Positions 8,980-17,591 of a stretch of DNA of 64,000 nt are shown here, piece by piece. Source of the stretch: Sphingomonas aurantiaca (GTDB lineage Bacteria; Pseudomonadota; Alphaproteobacteria; Sphingomonadales; Sphingomonadaceae); assembly GCF_003050705.1 (NCBI RefSeq), contig NZ_QAOG01000001.1, positions 727,105-791,104 of the forward strand. The letters are read 5' to 3'. The notes below the pieces were generated by a model. That model was not told the origin of the DNA and did no database searches. It saw only the letters and a list, made by a program, of their open reading frames with translations. Position 1 is the first letter of the stretch, and every line of letters begins with the position of its first letter. The position numbers and the translations under genes are program-made.

Positions 8980-10119
8980 ATGAGCGCAGTTTCCACGATC
9001 ACGTCCGCCCTTGGGCTGGGCAAGAAGAAGATCCGGTACGCGATCGTCGGGCTTGGCGACATTTCGCAGGCGTCGATGATGCCGGGTGTCGCGCACACCG
9101 GCAATTCCGAGATCACCGCACTCGTCACCGACGATGCGGAAAAGGCCCGCAAGCTGGGCAAGATGTACGGGGTCGAGGCGACCTATCGCTACGACCAGTT
9201 CGACGAACTGCTCGCGTCCGGCCTGATCGACGCGATCTATCTGGGGACGCCGAACTGGCGCCATGCCGAGTTCGCGATCCCCGCGCTGAAGGCAGGCATC
9301 CACGTGCTGTCGGAAAAGCCGCTCGAAATCTCGACCGAGAAGGCCGAGGCGATCCGCGATGCCGAGCGTGCGTCGTCCGCCAAGCTGATGACCGCGTACC
9401 GGCTGCATTTCGAGCCGTCGACGCTCGACGCGATCCGCCGCATCCGCGCGGGCGAGCTGGGCGACCTCGTCGCGTTCACCTCGTGCTTCATGCAGAAGCT
9501 CGATCCCGCCAACCACCGCGCGAAGAACGGCGTCGTCGGCGGGCCGCTGTTCGACATGGCACCATATCCGATCAACGCGACGCGCTATCTGTTCGGCGCG
9601 GAGCCGATCGAGGTCGTCGCCGCCGCCGCATCGCGGCACGCGGATTCGGGTTTCCCCGATCTCGACGACACCTATGCCGTGACGTTGCGCTTTCCCGGCG
9701 ACCGGCTCGCGCAGTTTACCGTCTCCTATTACGCGAACAACGTCGACAGCCTGACGATCTCGGGGACGAAGGGCAGCATCCACATGGATCCCGCCTACGG
9801 CTTTGGCGATGCGATGGAGCAGCGTGTCACGATCGGCGAGAAGAAGAGCCATGAGAGCTTCAAGCCGACCGACCAGTTCGGCGGCGAGATGCGCTATTTC
9901 TCCGACTGCATCCTCGAAGACCGCGATCCCGAGCCCGATGCCGAGGAAGGGCTCGCCGACCTGCGCGTGATCGAGGGCGTGCTCGAAGCGCTCAAGACGG
10001 GCAAGGCGGTCACGCTGCCGCCGTTCCATCGCTCGCGCCGGATCTCGGCCGACCAGGAGCAGACGCTGTCGCCGATCAAGGTGCCCGAGCTCGTCAACGC
10101 CGCCAGCCCGACCGGCTGA
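8980..10119 (+). CDS. Gfo/Idh/MocA family oxidoreductase
   Basis: A 379-residue NAD(P)-dependent sugar or cyclitol oxidoreductase, probably cytoplasmic. The N-terminal Rossmann motif is AIVGLGDISQ, followed by the family signature SEKPLEIS (the EKP lysine) near residue 113, and the C-terminal alpha/beta substrate domain contains GGPLFDMAPYPI, where the catalytic His/Asp region of the family lies. It is closest by eye to glucose-fructose oxidoreductase-like proteins but has no Tat signal. The ATG is preceded by GAGGTATTTCCT. It stands alone, so the substrate is not indicated by neighbours. Confidence 0.88.
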   Translation: MSAVSTITSALGLGKKKIRYAIVGLGDISQASMMPGVAHTGNSEITALVTDDAEKARKLGKMYGVEATYRYDQFDELLASGLIDAIYLGTPNWRHAEFAIPALKAGIHVLSEKPLEISTEKAEAIRDAERASSAKLMTAYRLHFEPSTLDAIRRIRAGELGDLVAFTSCFMQKLDPANHRAKNGVVGGPLFDMAPYPINATRYLFGAEPIEVVAAAASRHADSGFPDLDDTYAVTLRFPGDRLAQFTVSYYANNVDSLTISGTKGSIHMDPAYGFGDAMEQRVTIGEKKSHESFKPTDQFGGEMRYFSDCILEDRDPEPDAEEGLADLRVIEGVLEALKTGKAVTLPPFHRSRRISADQEQTLSPIKVPELVNAASPTG

Positions 10120-10183
10120 GCGGAGGCTCCCCCTCCCCGTGCCGTCGCCCGGGGGAAGGGGGCACTCCTGCACCACCCCCGAT

Positions 10184-10264
10184 CGTCATCCTGACGAAAG
10201 TCAGGATCCAGAGCCAAGATCGTTATGCCCGTGACCCTGGATCCTGACTTTCGTCAGGATGACG
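10184..10264. repeat. REP-like doublet, family A, copy 1
   Basis: Two 27-base arms facing each other, each itself a hairpin: ATCCTGAC-GAAA-GTCAGGAT on the left and its complement on the right, separated by a variable core. It lies between two convergent genes (oxidoreductase and outer-membrane channel) and may end both transcripts. Confidence 0.9.
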
Positions 10265-10323
10265 GTATGGGGAGGGTGAGGGAGCGTTCGATAAGCGGGT
10301 GAGTCAGAACACCGACGCGAGCG

Positions 10324-11901
10324 TCAGTTCGTCTCCGACCGTGGCGCCCCGCTCATCGTCACCGGTTGCGGCCCGGCTGCGGTCGCCTCGAGCGTCGAAT
10401 CGCCGCCCAGCACGCGGTACAGCGTCACGCGGTTGCTCGCGCCGACCAGCTGCGTCGCGACGAGGTTGCGCTGCGCGGTGTAGAGCGATCGCTGCGCATC
10501 GAGCGAGTTGAGGAACGTGTCGATCCCGCCACGATAGCGCGCATCGGACAGGCGATAGGTGTCGAGTGCCGCGGCGGAGAAGTTCTGGTTCGCCTTCAAC
10601 TGGTCGGCGATCGTGCCCTGTCGTGCGAGCGCGTCGGCAGTTTCCTGGAACGCGGTCTGGATCGTCTTCTCGTAGGTCGCGAGCGCGGCATCGCGTTGCG
10701 CCTTCGAATAGGCGACCCCGGCGATCCCGGCACCCGCGCGGAAGATCGGGTAGCTGATCGAGGGCGCGACCGAATAGTTGAACGCGCCGCCGCTGAAGAG
10801 CGAGGTCAGCGCGGTGCTTGCGAACCCGAGGATCCCGGTCAGCGAGATCTTCGGGAACAGCTCCGCGCGCGCTGCGCCGATCTCGGCGTTGGTGGCGCGC
10901 AGTTCATATTCGGATTCGACCACGTCCGGCCGACGCAGGAGGATGCTGCTGTCGAGGCCGGCGGGCAGCGTCGCGATGGTCGGCAGCGCCTGCTCGATCG
11001 AGGCGGGCAGCAGCGCCGTATCGACCGGCGCGCCGACGAGCAGTTGCAGCGCGTTGACGTCCTGCGCGAGCGCGGTGCGCTGTTGCGCGAGGTCGCTCTG
11101 CGCGGTGAACAGGATCTGCTGCGCCTGGCGCAGGTCGGTGCGCGGGGCGACACCGCCGCGCAGCCGCGCCTCGGTCAGCGTGACGCTGCGCTGCGAGCTG
11201 GCGACGGTGTCCTGCGCGATCTTGAGCAGGCTCTGGTCCGACGCATAGGTGAGCCAGGCATCGGCGATGTCGCCGACGAGCGTCAGCCGCGTCGCGCGCG
11301 CGGCGGCTTCGGTCGCGAAATAGCGATCGAGCGCGGCGCTGGTGAGCGAGCGGATCCGGCCGAACAGGTCGAGTTCGAACGCGGTCGTGCCGAGATCGAC
11401 CGAGAAGGAACTGTTCGAGCTCGACGAACTGACCACCGATCCGGTGCTGCCGGTGCCGGTGCCGGTGCCGCCCGTGTTACCCGTTCCCGTATTACCCGTT
11501 CCGGTCCCGGTATTGCTTCCCGTCCCCGAGCCGCTCGTGGCGGTGTTGCGCGTGCCGTTGCCGCCGCCCGAATAGGTGTAGCGGCCGCTCGCATCGACCT
11601 GCGGCAACAGGTCGCCGCGCTGAATCCGGTATTGCGCGCGCGTCGCGGCGATGTTGGCGGCGGCGACGCGGAGGTCGCGGTTGTTCGCGAGCGCCTGGAC
11701 GATGATCTGCTGGAGCCGCGGGTCGCGGAACACGTCGCGGTACGTGATCGCGGGCAGCGCCGCCTCGGACTGGCGCAGATAGGCGTCGCCGACCGGGAGC
11801 GACGGCGGCACCGGGAGTTCGGTGCGCGCATATTTGGGCGCGAGCGAGCATCCGGCGAGCGCGGTCGAGGCGGCGATAATCAGGACTAACGAACGCATCA
11901 T
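10324..11901 (-). CDS. RND efflux outer-membrane channel lipoprotein, NodT/OprM family
   Basis: TolC/OprM-type outer-membrane factor of 525 residues, the exit duct of the tripartite pump encoded with it. The signal peptide ends in the lipobox LAGC (Cys18). Two TolC repeats are visible, with FELDLFGR and, later, PISYPIFRAG typical of this family. Between the strands around residues 100-110 and 166-180, which correspond to the first beta-hairpin of the barrel, there is a roughly 55-residue loop made almost only of Gly, Thr, Ser and Asn (111-165). ATG 11901 overlaps the stop of the pump gene (ATGA), so the two are translationally coupled. Confidence 0.92.
   Translation of the reverse strand: MMRSLVLIIAASTALAGCSLAPKYARTELPVPPSLPVGDAYLRQSEAALPAITYRDVFRDPRLQQIIVQALANNRDLRVAAANIAATRAQYRIQRGDLLPQVDASGRYTYSGGGNGTRNTATSGSGTGSNTGTGTGNTGTGNTGGTGTGTGSTGSVVSSSSSNSSFSVDLGTTAFELDLFGRIRSLTSAALDRYFATEAAARATRLTLVGDIADAWLTYASDQSLLKIAQDTVASSQRSVTLTEARLRGGVAPRTDLRQAQQILFTAQSDLAQQRTALAQDVNALQLLVGAPVDTALLPASIEQALPTIATLPAGLDSSILLRRPDVVESEYELRATNAEIGAARAELFPKISLTGILGFASTALTSLFSGGAFNYSVAPSISYPIFRAGAGIAGVAYSKAQRDAALATYEKTIQTAFQETADALARQGTIADQLKANQNFSAAALDTYRLSDARYRGGIDTFLNSLDAQRSLYTAQRNLVATQLVGASNRVTLYRVLGGDSTLEATAAGPQPVTMSGAPRSETN
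11407..11571 (-). repeat. Gly/Thr/Asn low-complexity tract inside the channel gene
   Basis: Codes residues 111-165 of the outer-membrane channel. The DNA contains tandem GCCGGT units (11449-11466) and a repeated TTACCCGTTCC, so it can expand or contract. Confidence 0.8.
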
Positions 11902-14900
11902 GCGGGCTCCGGCCGATGAGGGCCCTGTGGTTCGGGTGGACCCAGCGGTTCCCTGTGGTCGCCGTCGTTTCCGTCGTGATGCGTGCCGCCCTGGTGACCG
12001 GTCGGGCGCCCACGCAGCTTGGCGATGCCGTCGCGCGCGCCGCGGCGGACGAGGACGAAGAACAGCGGGATGTAGAAGATCGCGAGGATCGTCGCGGTCA
12101 GCATGCCGCCGACCACCGCGGTGCCGATCGCGATGCGGCTGTTGGCGCCCGCGCCGGTCGACAGCGCGAGCGGCAACACGCCGAGGATGAACGCGAACGA
12201 CGTCATCAGGATCGGGCGCAGACGGATCTTCGCCGCGGACAGCGCCGCCTCGATGACTCGCTTGCCCTTCTTTTCCTCCTGCTCGGCGAACTCGATCATC
12301 AGGATCGCGTTTTTCGCGGCGAGCCCCATCGTCGTGAGCAGGCCGATCTGGAGATACACGTCGTTGATCAGCCCGCGCAGCGTGACCGCGAGGATCGCGC
12401 CGACGAGGCCGAGCGGGATCACGAGCAGCACCGCGATCGGGATCGACCAGCTTTCGTAGAGCGCGGCGAGGCAGAGGAACACGACGAGCAGCGACAGCCC
12501 GTAGAGGATCGGCGCCTGACCCGAGGACAGGCGTTCCTGATAGGACAGGCCGGACCATGCGACCGACGTGCCGGGGATCTGCCCGGCAAGCTCGGCGATC
12601 CGGTTCATCGCGTCGCCCGAGCTGACGCCGGGCGCGCCCGAGCCCTGGATCTCGTACGAGGCGATGCCGTTGAAGCGCGACAGCGTCGTCGGCGCCTGTC
12701 CCCAGCTGGTCTTGGCGAAGGACGAGAACGGCGCCATCTGGCCGTTCGAGCCGCGCACGAACCACTGGCTGAGGTCCGACGGCTGCGCGCGGAACTGCGC
12801 GTCGCCCTGGACATAGACTCGCTTCACGCGGCCGCGGTCGATGAAGTCGTTGACGTACTGGCCACCCCAGGCAGTCGACAGCGTGGAGTTCACGTTCGCC
12901 TGGGTGAGCCCGAGCGTCGACAGCTTCTGCTGGTCGGCATCGACTCGCAGCGTCGCGACGTCGGGCAGTTCGGTGAGGCGGATCGCGGTCAGCGACGAAT
13001 CGGCACGGGCGAGCGCGAGCAGCTTGTCGCGCGCGGCGTTGAACTCGACCTGCGTGAGGCCGCCGGCGTTCTGCAGTTCCATCGTGAAGCCGTTCGACGA
13101 GCCGAGACCACGCACCGCGGGCGGCACGAGCGAATAAACCTGCGCGTCACGGAAACCCGCAAATGCCTTCGACGCGCGTCCGGTGATCGCCTCGGCGGTG
13201 TTTTCCTTGCCCTCGCGCAGGTCCCATGGCGCGAACGCGATGAAACCCTGGCCGGTATTCTGTCCGCTCGCGCCACCGCCGCCGCCACCGCTGACGGTGA
13301 ACATCGTGCGGACGTTCGCCTTCTCGTTGGTGTAGTAATATTGCTCGATCTGCTTCTGCAGCGCGAAGGTGCGGCCCTGCGTGGCGCCCGCGGGAAGCTG
13401 GAACTGGACGATGCCCGACCCCTGGTCCTCGGTCGGCAGGAAGCCCGTCGGCAGCCGCAGGAACAGCACCGCCAGCAGCGCGACGACCGCGGCGTAGATC
13501 AGCAGGAACAGCCACTTGCGGTCGATCACCGACTGCACCGTGTTGGTGTATTTCTGCGTGCCCTTTTCGAACCCGCTGTTGAACTTGTCGCCTGCGCGCG
13601 TGAAGAAATTCGCGACCTTGGGGAATTTGCGCTGGCCCCAGCTCTGCTCGGGGTTACCGTCCGCGTCGGTCTTCTTCTGCTTGAGCAACGTCGCGGTCAG
13701 CGCCGGGCTCAGGATCAGCGCGACGAGCACCGACAGCACCATCGCCGACACCATCGTCAGCGAGAACTGGCGGTAGATCACGCCGGTCGACCCGCCGAAG
13801 AACGCCATCGGCAGGAACACCGCCGACAGCACCAGCGCGATCGCAACCAGCGCGACGGTGATCTCATTCATCGATTCGATCGTCGCCTCCCGAGGCGTCA
13901 TCTCGGGATTTTCCTCCATCAGACGCTCGACATTCTCGACCACGACGATCGCGTCGTCGACCAGCAGGCCGATCGCGAGCACGAGCCCGAACAGCGTCAA
14001 CGTGTTGATCGAGAAGCCGGCGAGATAGAACACGCCGAACGTGCCGAGCAGCACGACGGGGACCGCGATCGTCGGGATCAGCGTCGCGCGCCAGCTTTGC
14101 AGGAACACGAACATGACGATCACGACGAGGATGACCGCCTCGATCAGCGTCTTGACGACCTCGTCGATCGACAGCTTGATGAAGTCGGTCGTGTCGTTGG
14201 CATAGGCGAACTTCAGGCCGGGCGGAAAGCTCTTGGCGGACTTCTCGACAAACGCCTTGACCAGCTCGGCGGTCTTGAGCGCGTCGGCGCCGGGGGCGAG
14301 CAGCACCGCGATACCCGCGCCGGGATGTGCGTTGACCCGGCTGCGTGCGTTGTAGTTCTCGGCGCCCAACTCGATCCGCGCGACATCGCGCAGTTTGACC
14401 GTGGCACCGGTGTTGGTGGTCTTGAGGATGATGTTGGCGAACTGCTCGGGCGTCTGGAGGCGCGACTGTGCGGTGACGGTCGCGTTGAGCATCTGCGTGT
14501 CGGGCTGCGGCTGGCCGCCGAGCTCGCCCGCGGCGACTTCGGTGTTCTGCGCCTGGATCGCGGTCGTCACGTCGCTCGGGATCAGCTGGTAGCTGGCGAG
14601 CTTGTTCGGGTTGAGCCAGATCCGCATCGCGTACTGCGCGCCGAACACGTTGCTGTCGCCGATGCCCGGAATACGGCCGAGCGGGTCCTGCAGGTTCGAG
14701 ACGAGATAGTCGGAGACGTCCTGGTTGGTCAGCTTGTCGGTCTCGTCATAGACGCCGACGATCAGCAGATTGTCCGGGTTCGATTTGCGGACAACGAGGC
14801 CCTGCTGCTGGACCTGCGAGGGGAGGCGCGAGAGCGTCTGCTGGACCTGGTTCTGGACCTGGACCTGCGCGATGTCGGGATCGGTGCCCTTCTCGAACGT

Positions 14901-15179
14901 GACCGTGATCGTCACCGACCCGCGCGACGACGAGGACGAACTGAAATAGATCAGCCCGTCGATGCCCGTCAGCGATTGCTCGACGACTTGCGTGACGCTG
15001 TTCTGGATCGTCTGTGCATTGGCGCCGGGGAAGGTCGCGCGGACGGTCACCTGTGGTGGCGCGACGTCGGGGTACTGCGCGATCGGCAGGCTCATGATCG
15101 CGCCGATGCCGCCGAGCATCACGATGATCGCGAGCACCCAGGCGAAGATCGGGCGATCGATGAAGACACGGGAGAGCAT
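11898..15179 (-). CDS. RND efflux pump inner-membrane transporter, HAE1 family
   Basis: Proton-driven multidrug transporter of the AcrB/MexB type, 1093 residues, with twelve expected membrane segments and two large periplasmic loops. Seen: N-terminus FIDRPIFAWVLAI typical of HAE1 pumps, proton-relay aspartates in LLVDDAIVVVENVERLM (TM4, about residue 410) and C-terminal GLAAKNAILMIEFA (TM10). The C-terminus is extended by a hydrophilic Gly/His/Pro-rich tail. It lies six bases after the adaptor gene and overlaps the channel gene, giving the order adaptor, pump, channel. Substrates cannot be predicted; no dedicated regulator is adjacent. Confidence 0.95.
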   Translation of the reverse strand: MLSRVFIDRPIFAWVLAIIVMLGGIGAIMSLPIAQYPDVAPPQVTVRATFPGANAQTIQNSVTQVVEQSLTGIDGLIYFSSSSSSRGSVTITVTFEKGTDPDIAQVQVQNQVQQTLSRLPSQVQQQGLVVRKSNPDNLLIVGVYDETDKLTNQDVSDYLVSNLQDPLGRIPGIGDSNVFGAQYAMRIWLNPNKLASYQLIPSDVTTAIQAQNTEVAAGELGGQPQPDTQMLNATVTAQSRLQTPEQFANIILKTTNTGATVKLRDVARIELGAENYNARSRVNAHPGAGIAVLLAPGADALKTAELVKAFVEKSAKSFPPGLKFAYANDTTDFIKLSIDEVVKTLIEAVILVVIVMFVFLQSWRATLIPTIAVPVVLLGTFGVFYLAGFSINTLTLFGLVLAIGLLVDDAIVVVENVERLMEENPEMTPREATIESMNEITVALVAIALVLSAVFLPMAFFGGSTGVIYRQFSLTMVSAMVLSVLVALILSPALTATLLKQKKTDADGNPEQSWGQRKFPKVANFFTRAGDKFNSGFEKGTQKYTNTVQSVIDRKWLFLLIYAAVVALLAVLFLRLPTGFLPTEDQGSGIVQFQLPAGATQGRTFALQKQIEQYYYTNEKANVRTMFTVSGGGGGGASGQNTGQGFIAFAPWDLREGKENTAEAITGRASKAFAGFRDAQVYSLVPPAVRGLGSSNGFTMELQNAGGLTQVEFNAARDKLLALARADSSLTAIRLTELPDVATLRVDADQQKLSTLGLTQANVNSTLSTAWGGQYVNDFIDRGRVKRVYVQGDAQFRAQPSDLSQWFVRGSNGQMAPFSSFAKTSWGQAPTTLSRFNGIASYEIQGSGAPGVSSGDAMNRIAELAGQIPGTSVAWSGLSYQERLSSGQAPILYGLSLLVVFLCLAALYESWSIPIAVLLVIPLGLVGAILAVTLRGLINDVYLQIGLLTTMGLAAKNAILMIEFAEQEEKKGKRVIEAALSAAKIRLRPILMTSFAFILGVLPLALSTGAGANSRIAIGTAVVGGMLTATILAIFYIPLFFVLVRRGARDGIAKLRGRPTGHQGGTHHDGNDGDHREPLGPPEPQGPHRPEPA

Positions 15180-15185
15180 GAGCGG

Positions 15186-16424
15186 TTAGCCGGCCTTTTT
15201 CTGGCTGGCCTGATCGCCGCCTGAGGAGTCGCCCTTGGGCGCTTCGATCTTTTGCGCGGTGTTCTCGGGGACCGGCTTCACACTCTGGTTCGGCGCGATC
15301 TTCGACAGCCCTTGCGTGACGATCCGGTCGCCGGAGTTGAGACCCTCCGTCACGACCCAGAACGCACCCTGGGTGCGGTCCGCCTTGATCTTCTTCTGCA
15401 CCGCCTTGTTGTTCGCATCGACGACATAGACCGTCGCATTGCCCTTGGCATCGCGCGACACGCCCGCCTGCGGCACGAGGAAGGCGCGCTGGTTGATCGA
15501 CTGCGCGAACTTGGCCTGGACGAACATGCCGGGCAGCAGCAGCCCTTGCGGATTGGGGAAGCGCGCGCGCAGCGTCACGGTGCCGGTCTCGGTGTTGACC
15601 AGCGCCTCGGCGAACTCGACCGAGCCGGTCGCGCCGTACTCGCTGCCGTCCTCGAGCGTCAGGCGGACTTCGGCGCGGGTCGCGACGATGCCGTTCTGGC
15701 CGAGCGAGCGACGCAGCGCGAGCAGGTCGCCGGAGGACTGCTGGATGTCGACGAACATCGGATCGAGCCGCTGGATCTGCGCGAGCGGATCGGTCTGCGT
15801 GGCGGAGACGAGCGCACCGACGGTGAACAGCGAGCGGCCGATCCGCCCGGTGATCGGCGCGGGGACGGTGGTGAACTTCAGGTTGATCCGCGCGGTCTCG
15901 AGCGCGGCGCGCGTCTGCGCGACCGAGGCGGTGGCCTGGCGCGAGGTGGCGACCGCGTTGGTGTAATCCTGCTTGCTGATCGCCTCCATCTCGGCGAGCG
16001 GCTTGTAGCGATCCGCGAGCACCTTCTGCGCCTGCTGGTTCGCCTGCGCGCTCTGCAGATTGGCCTGCGCCTCGTTGGCGGCGGCGCGGTAGAGGCGCTG
16101 GTCGATCTCGTAGAGCGGCTGCCCCTTCTTCACGAGCGTGCCCTCGGTGAAATAGCGGCGGCGGATGATGCCGGTGACCTGCGGGCGGACGTCCGAGCTC
16201 TCGAACGCGGTCGTGCGGCCGCTCAGCTCGGTGGTCATCGCGACGCTGGTCGGCTGGACGACGACATAGCCGACGGTCGGCGTGCCCTGGCCCGGTTGCC
16301 CGCCCTTGCCCTTGCCTTGTGCCTTGTCACCGCCGCCGCCGGAACAGGCGGCGAGCGCCAGCGCGGGGACGAGCAGAACGGCGGACCGTCGCGCAGAAAA
16401 TCGTTTGGCTATCAAGTTGGGCAT
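15186..16424 (-). CDS. RND efflux periplasmic adaptor lipoprotein
   Basis: AcrA/MexA-type membrane-fusion protein of 412 residues linking the pump to the outer-membrane channel. The signal peptide ends in a lipobox (LALAAC) followed by a Gly/Lys-rich linker. Then come the barrel-sandwich/lipoyl half (VRPQVTGIIRRRYFTEG and the returning VPAPITGRIGRSL), a helical hairpin (AANEAQANLQSAQANQQAQ) and the beta-barrel and membrane-proximal domains. First gene of the minus-strand efflux operon; the promoter should be in the repeat-rich region to its right. Confidence 0.93.
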   Translation of the reverse strand: MPNLIAKRFSARRSAVLLVPALALAACSGGGGDKAQGKGKGGQPGQGTPTVGYVVVQPTSVAMTTELSGRTTAFESSDVRPQVTGIIRRRYFTEGTLVKKGQPLYEIDQRLYRAAANEAQANLQSAQANQQAQKVLADRYKPLAEMEAISKQDYTNAVATSRQATASVAQTRAALETARINLKFTTVPAPITGRIGRSLFTVGALVSATQTDPLAQIQRLDPMFVDIQQSSGDLLALRRSLGQNGIVATRAEVRLTLEDGSEYGATGSVEFAEALVNTETGTVTLRARFPNPQGLLLPGMFVQAKFAQSINQRAFLVPQAGVSRDAKGNATVYVVDANNKAVQKKIKADRTQGAFWVVTEGLNSGDRIVTQGLSKIAPNQSVKPVPENTAQKIEAPKGDSSGGDQASQKKAG

Positions 16425-16574
16425 CCGCGATCAGGTGTTGGTCGGGCTAAACCACGAGGATGTACCAGAAGTATGTCAGTTGAAAAGCGGGCGCGAGAAA
16501 TAGGGAAGAAAGAGTAACCTGCTTTGTCGGGCGGGGGTGTTTTGGAGAGTGCTCGCTGAACGTAAGAGAGTGTT

Positions 16575-16622
16575 TCCCCGCGAAGGCGGGGACCCAGACT
16601 GGGCTCCCGCCTTCGCGGGAGT
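16575..16622. repeat. palindromic repeat, family B, short copy
   Basis: TCCCCGCGAAGGCGGGGA and CTCCCGCCTTCGCGGGAG face each other across a short core. Each arm is its own hairpin around CGAAGG/CCTTCG. Confidence 0.8.
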
Positions 16623-16649
16623 CCAGTGGCGCGTCCGCACCAGTACAGC

Positions 16650-16757
16650 ACCACCCCGGCGGAGGCCGGGGTCCAAATGGCAAGGTCGTAGTAACGGCGG
16701 ACTGCGCTCCGTCAGCGACGTCCTCCAATTGGGCCCCGGCCTTCGCCGGGGTGGTGC
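16650..16757. repeat. palindromic repeat, family B, long copy
   Basis: Left arm CACCCCGGCGGAGGCCGGGG and right arm CCCCGGCCTTCGCCGGGGTG pair across a core of about 65 bases. Matches the copy at 44984-45095. Confidence 0.85.
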
Positions 16758-16846
16758 TTCGCCCCCGGGGCCCGCAAACTAAATCCTCTGGCATGTGTTG
16801 AAGCGTGATGCCGGAACGTGCCCGGCATGACGGATTGGGGGGCGCT

Positions 16847-17521
16847 ATGATCGATGACGACAAGAAAGCCGCGGCGGTCGCGGCGGTGGCGGAGGTGGCG
16901 GACGGGATGCTCGTCGGCCTTGGCACCGGGTCGACCGCGGCGTTCGCGATCCGGGCGCTTGGCGAGCGGGTTGCTGCGGGTTTGACCGTTCGCGCGGTCG
17001 TCACCTCGGACGCCAGCGGCACGCTCGCGCGCGACGTGGGAATCGACGTCCTCGACTTTGCCGATATCGCTGCGGTCGACCTGACGATCGACGGCGCGGA
17101 CGAGATCGACGCGCGGTGCTTCGCGATCAAGGGCGCGGGCGGTGCGATGCTGCGCGAGAAGATCGTCGCCGCAAGCTCGGCACGGATGATCGTGATCGCC
17201 GATGGCTCCAAGCAGGTCGACCGGATCGGCGCGGCCAAGCTTCCGGTCGAGGTGCTGCCGTTCGCCATAACCTATGTGATGCGCGTGCTGACCGAGCTCG
17301 GGGCCGCACCGGTGATGCGCGACAACTACCGGACCGATCAGGGCAATCTCGTCGTCGACTGTCACTTCGCCACGCTCGAAGACCCCCGCGCGACCGCCGC
17401 GCTGCTCGCCGCCATCCCCGGCATTCTCGGCCACGGGCTGTTCCTCGACGAGGTCGATGCGGCATATATTGCAACGAATGGCGTCGTTACGCGACTGGAA
17501 CGGGCGGGTGCATCTGCCTAA
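16847..17521 (+). CDS. rpiA: ribose-5-phosphate isomerase A
   Basis: Interconverts ribose 5-phosphate and ribulose 5-phosphate in the non-oxidative pentose phosphate pathway. The 224-residue product is the normal family length and shows the RpiA signatures: LVGLGTGSTA (phosphate loop), VTSDASGTLARDVGI, DLTIDGADEID with the active-site acids, and KGAGGAMLREKIVA with the catalytic Lys. I chose ATG 16847 (GGGGGG run upstream); an upstream GTG/ATG at 16805-16808 would add residues unlike the family. First gene of the pentose phosphate run. Confidence 0.93.
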   Translation: MIDDDKKAAAVAAVAEVADGMLVGLGTGSTAAFAIRALGERVAAGLTVRAVVTSDASGTLARDVGIDVLDFADIAAVDLTIDGADEIDARCFAIKGAGGAMLREKIVAASSARMIVIADGSKQVDRIGAAKLPVEVLPFAITYVMRVLTELGAAPVMRDNYRTDQGNLVVDCHFATLEDPRATAALLAAIPGILGHGLFLDEVDAAYIATNGVVTRLERAGASA

Positions 17522-17591
17522 AGGCACCCTATGTTGGCAACCAGATCGGATGCGCGGCGTTCGGTCACCGTCTAGAGCGAGGCTTTCTTCC

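Larger units (their letters stand above)
16425..16846. other. repeat-rich divergent promoter region
   Basis: 422 bases between the efflux operon (leftward) and rpiA (rightward). It holds two family B palindromes (16575-16622 and 16650-16757) and an imperfect short palindrome around 16810-16830. No gene is convincing. Promoters for both operons should lie outside the palindromes, near 16425-16570 and 16760-16846. Confidence 0.6.

Noticed and set aside
11916..15224. A 1100-codon open frame antisense to the RND pump gene
   Set aside because: GC-rich codon bias leaves the opposite frame open. The translation is Arg/Asp/His-rich without domains, while the minus strand is a clear HAE1 pump. The same applies to the long antisense frames over nrdA (469-2445), the hybrid kinase (3540-4997), mmsA (1665-3317 of the 40-kb block, i.e. 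41665-43317) and mfd.
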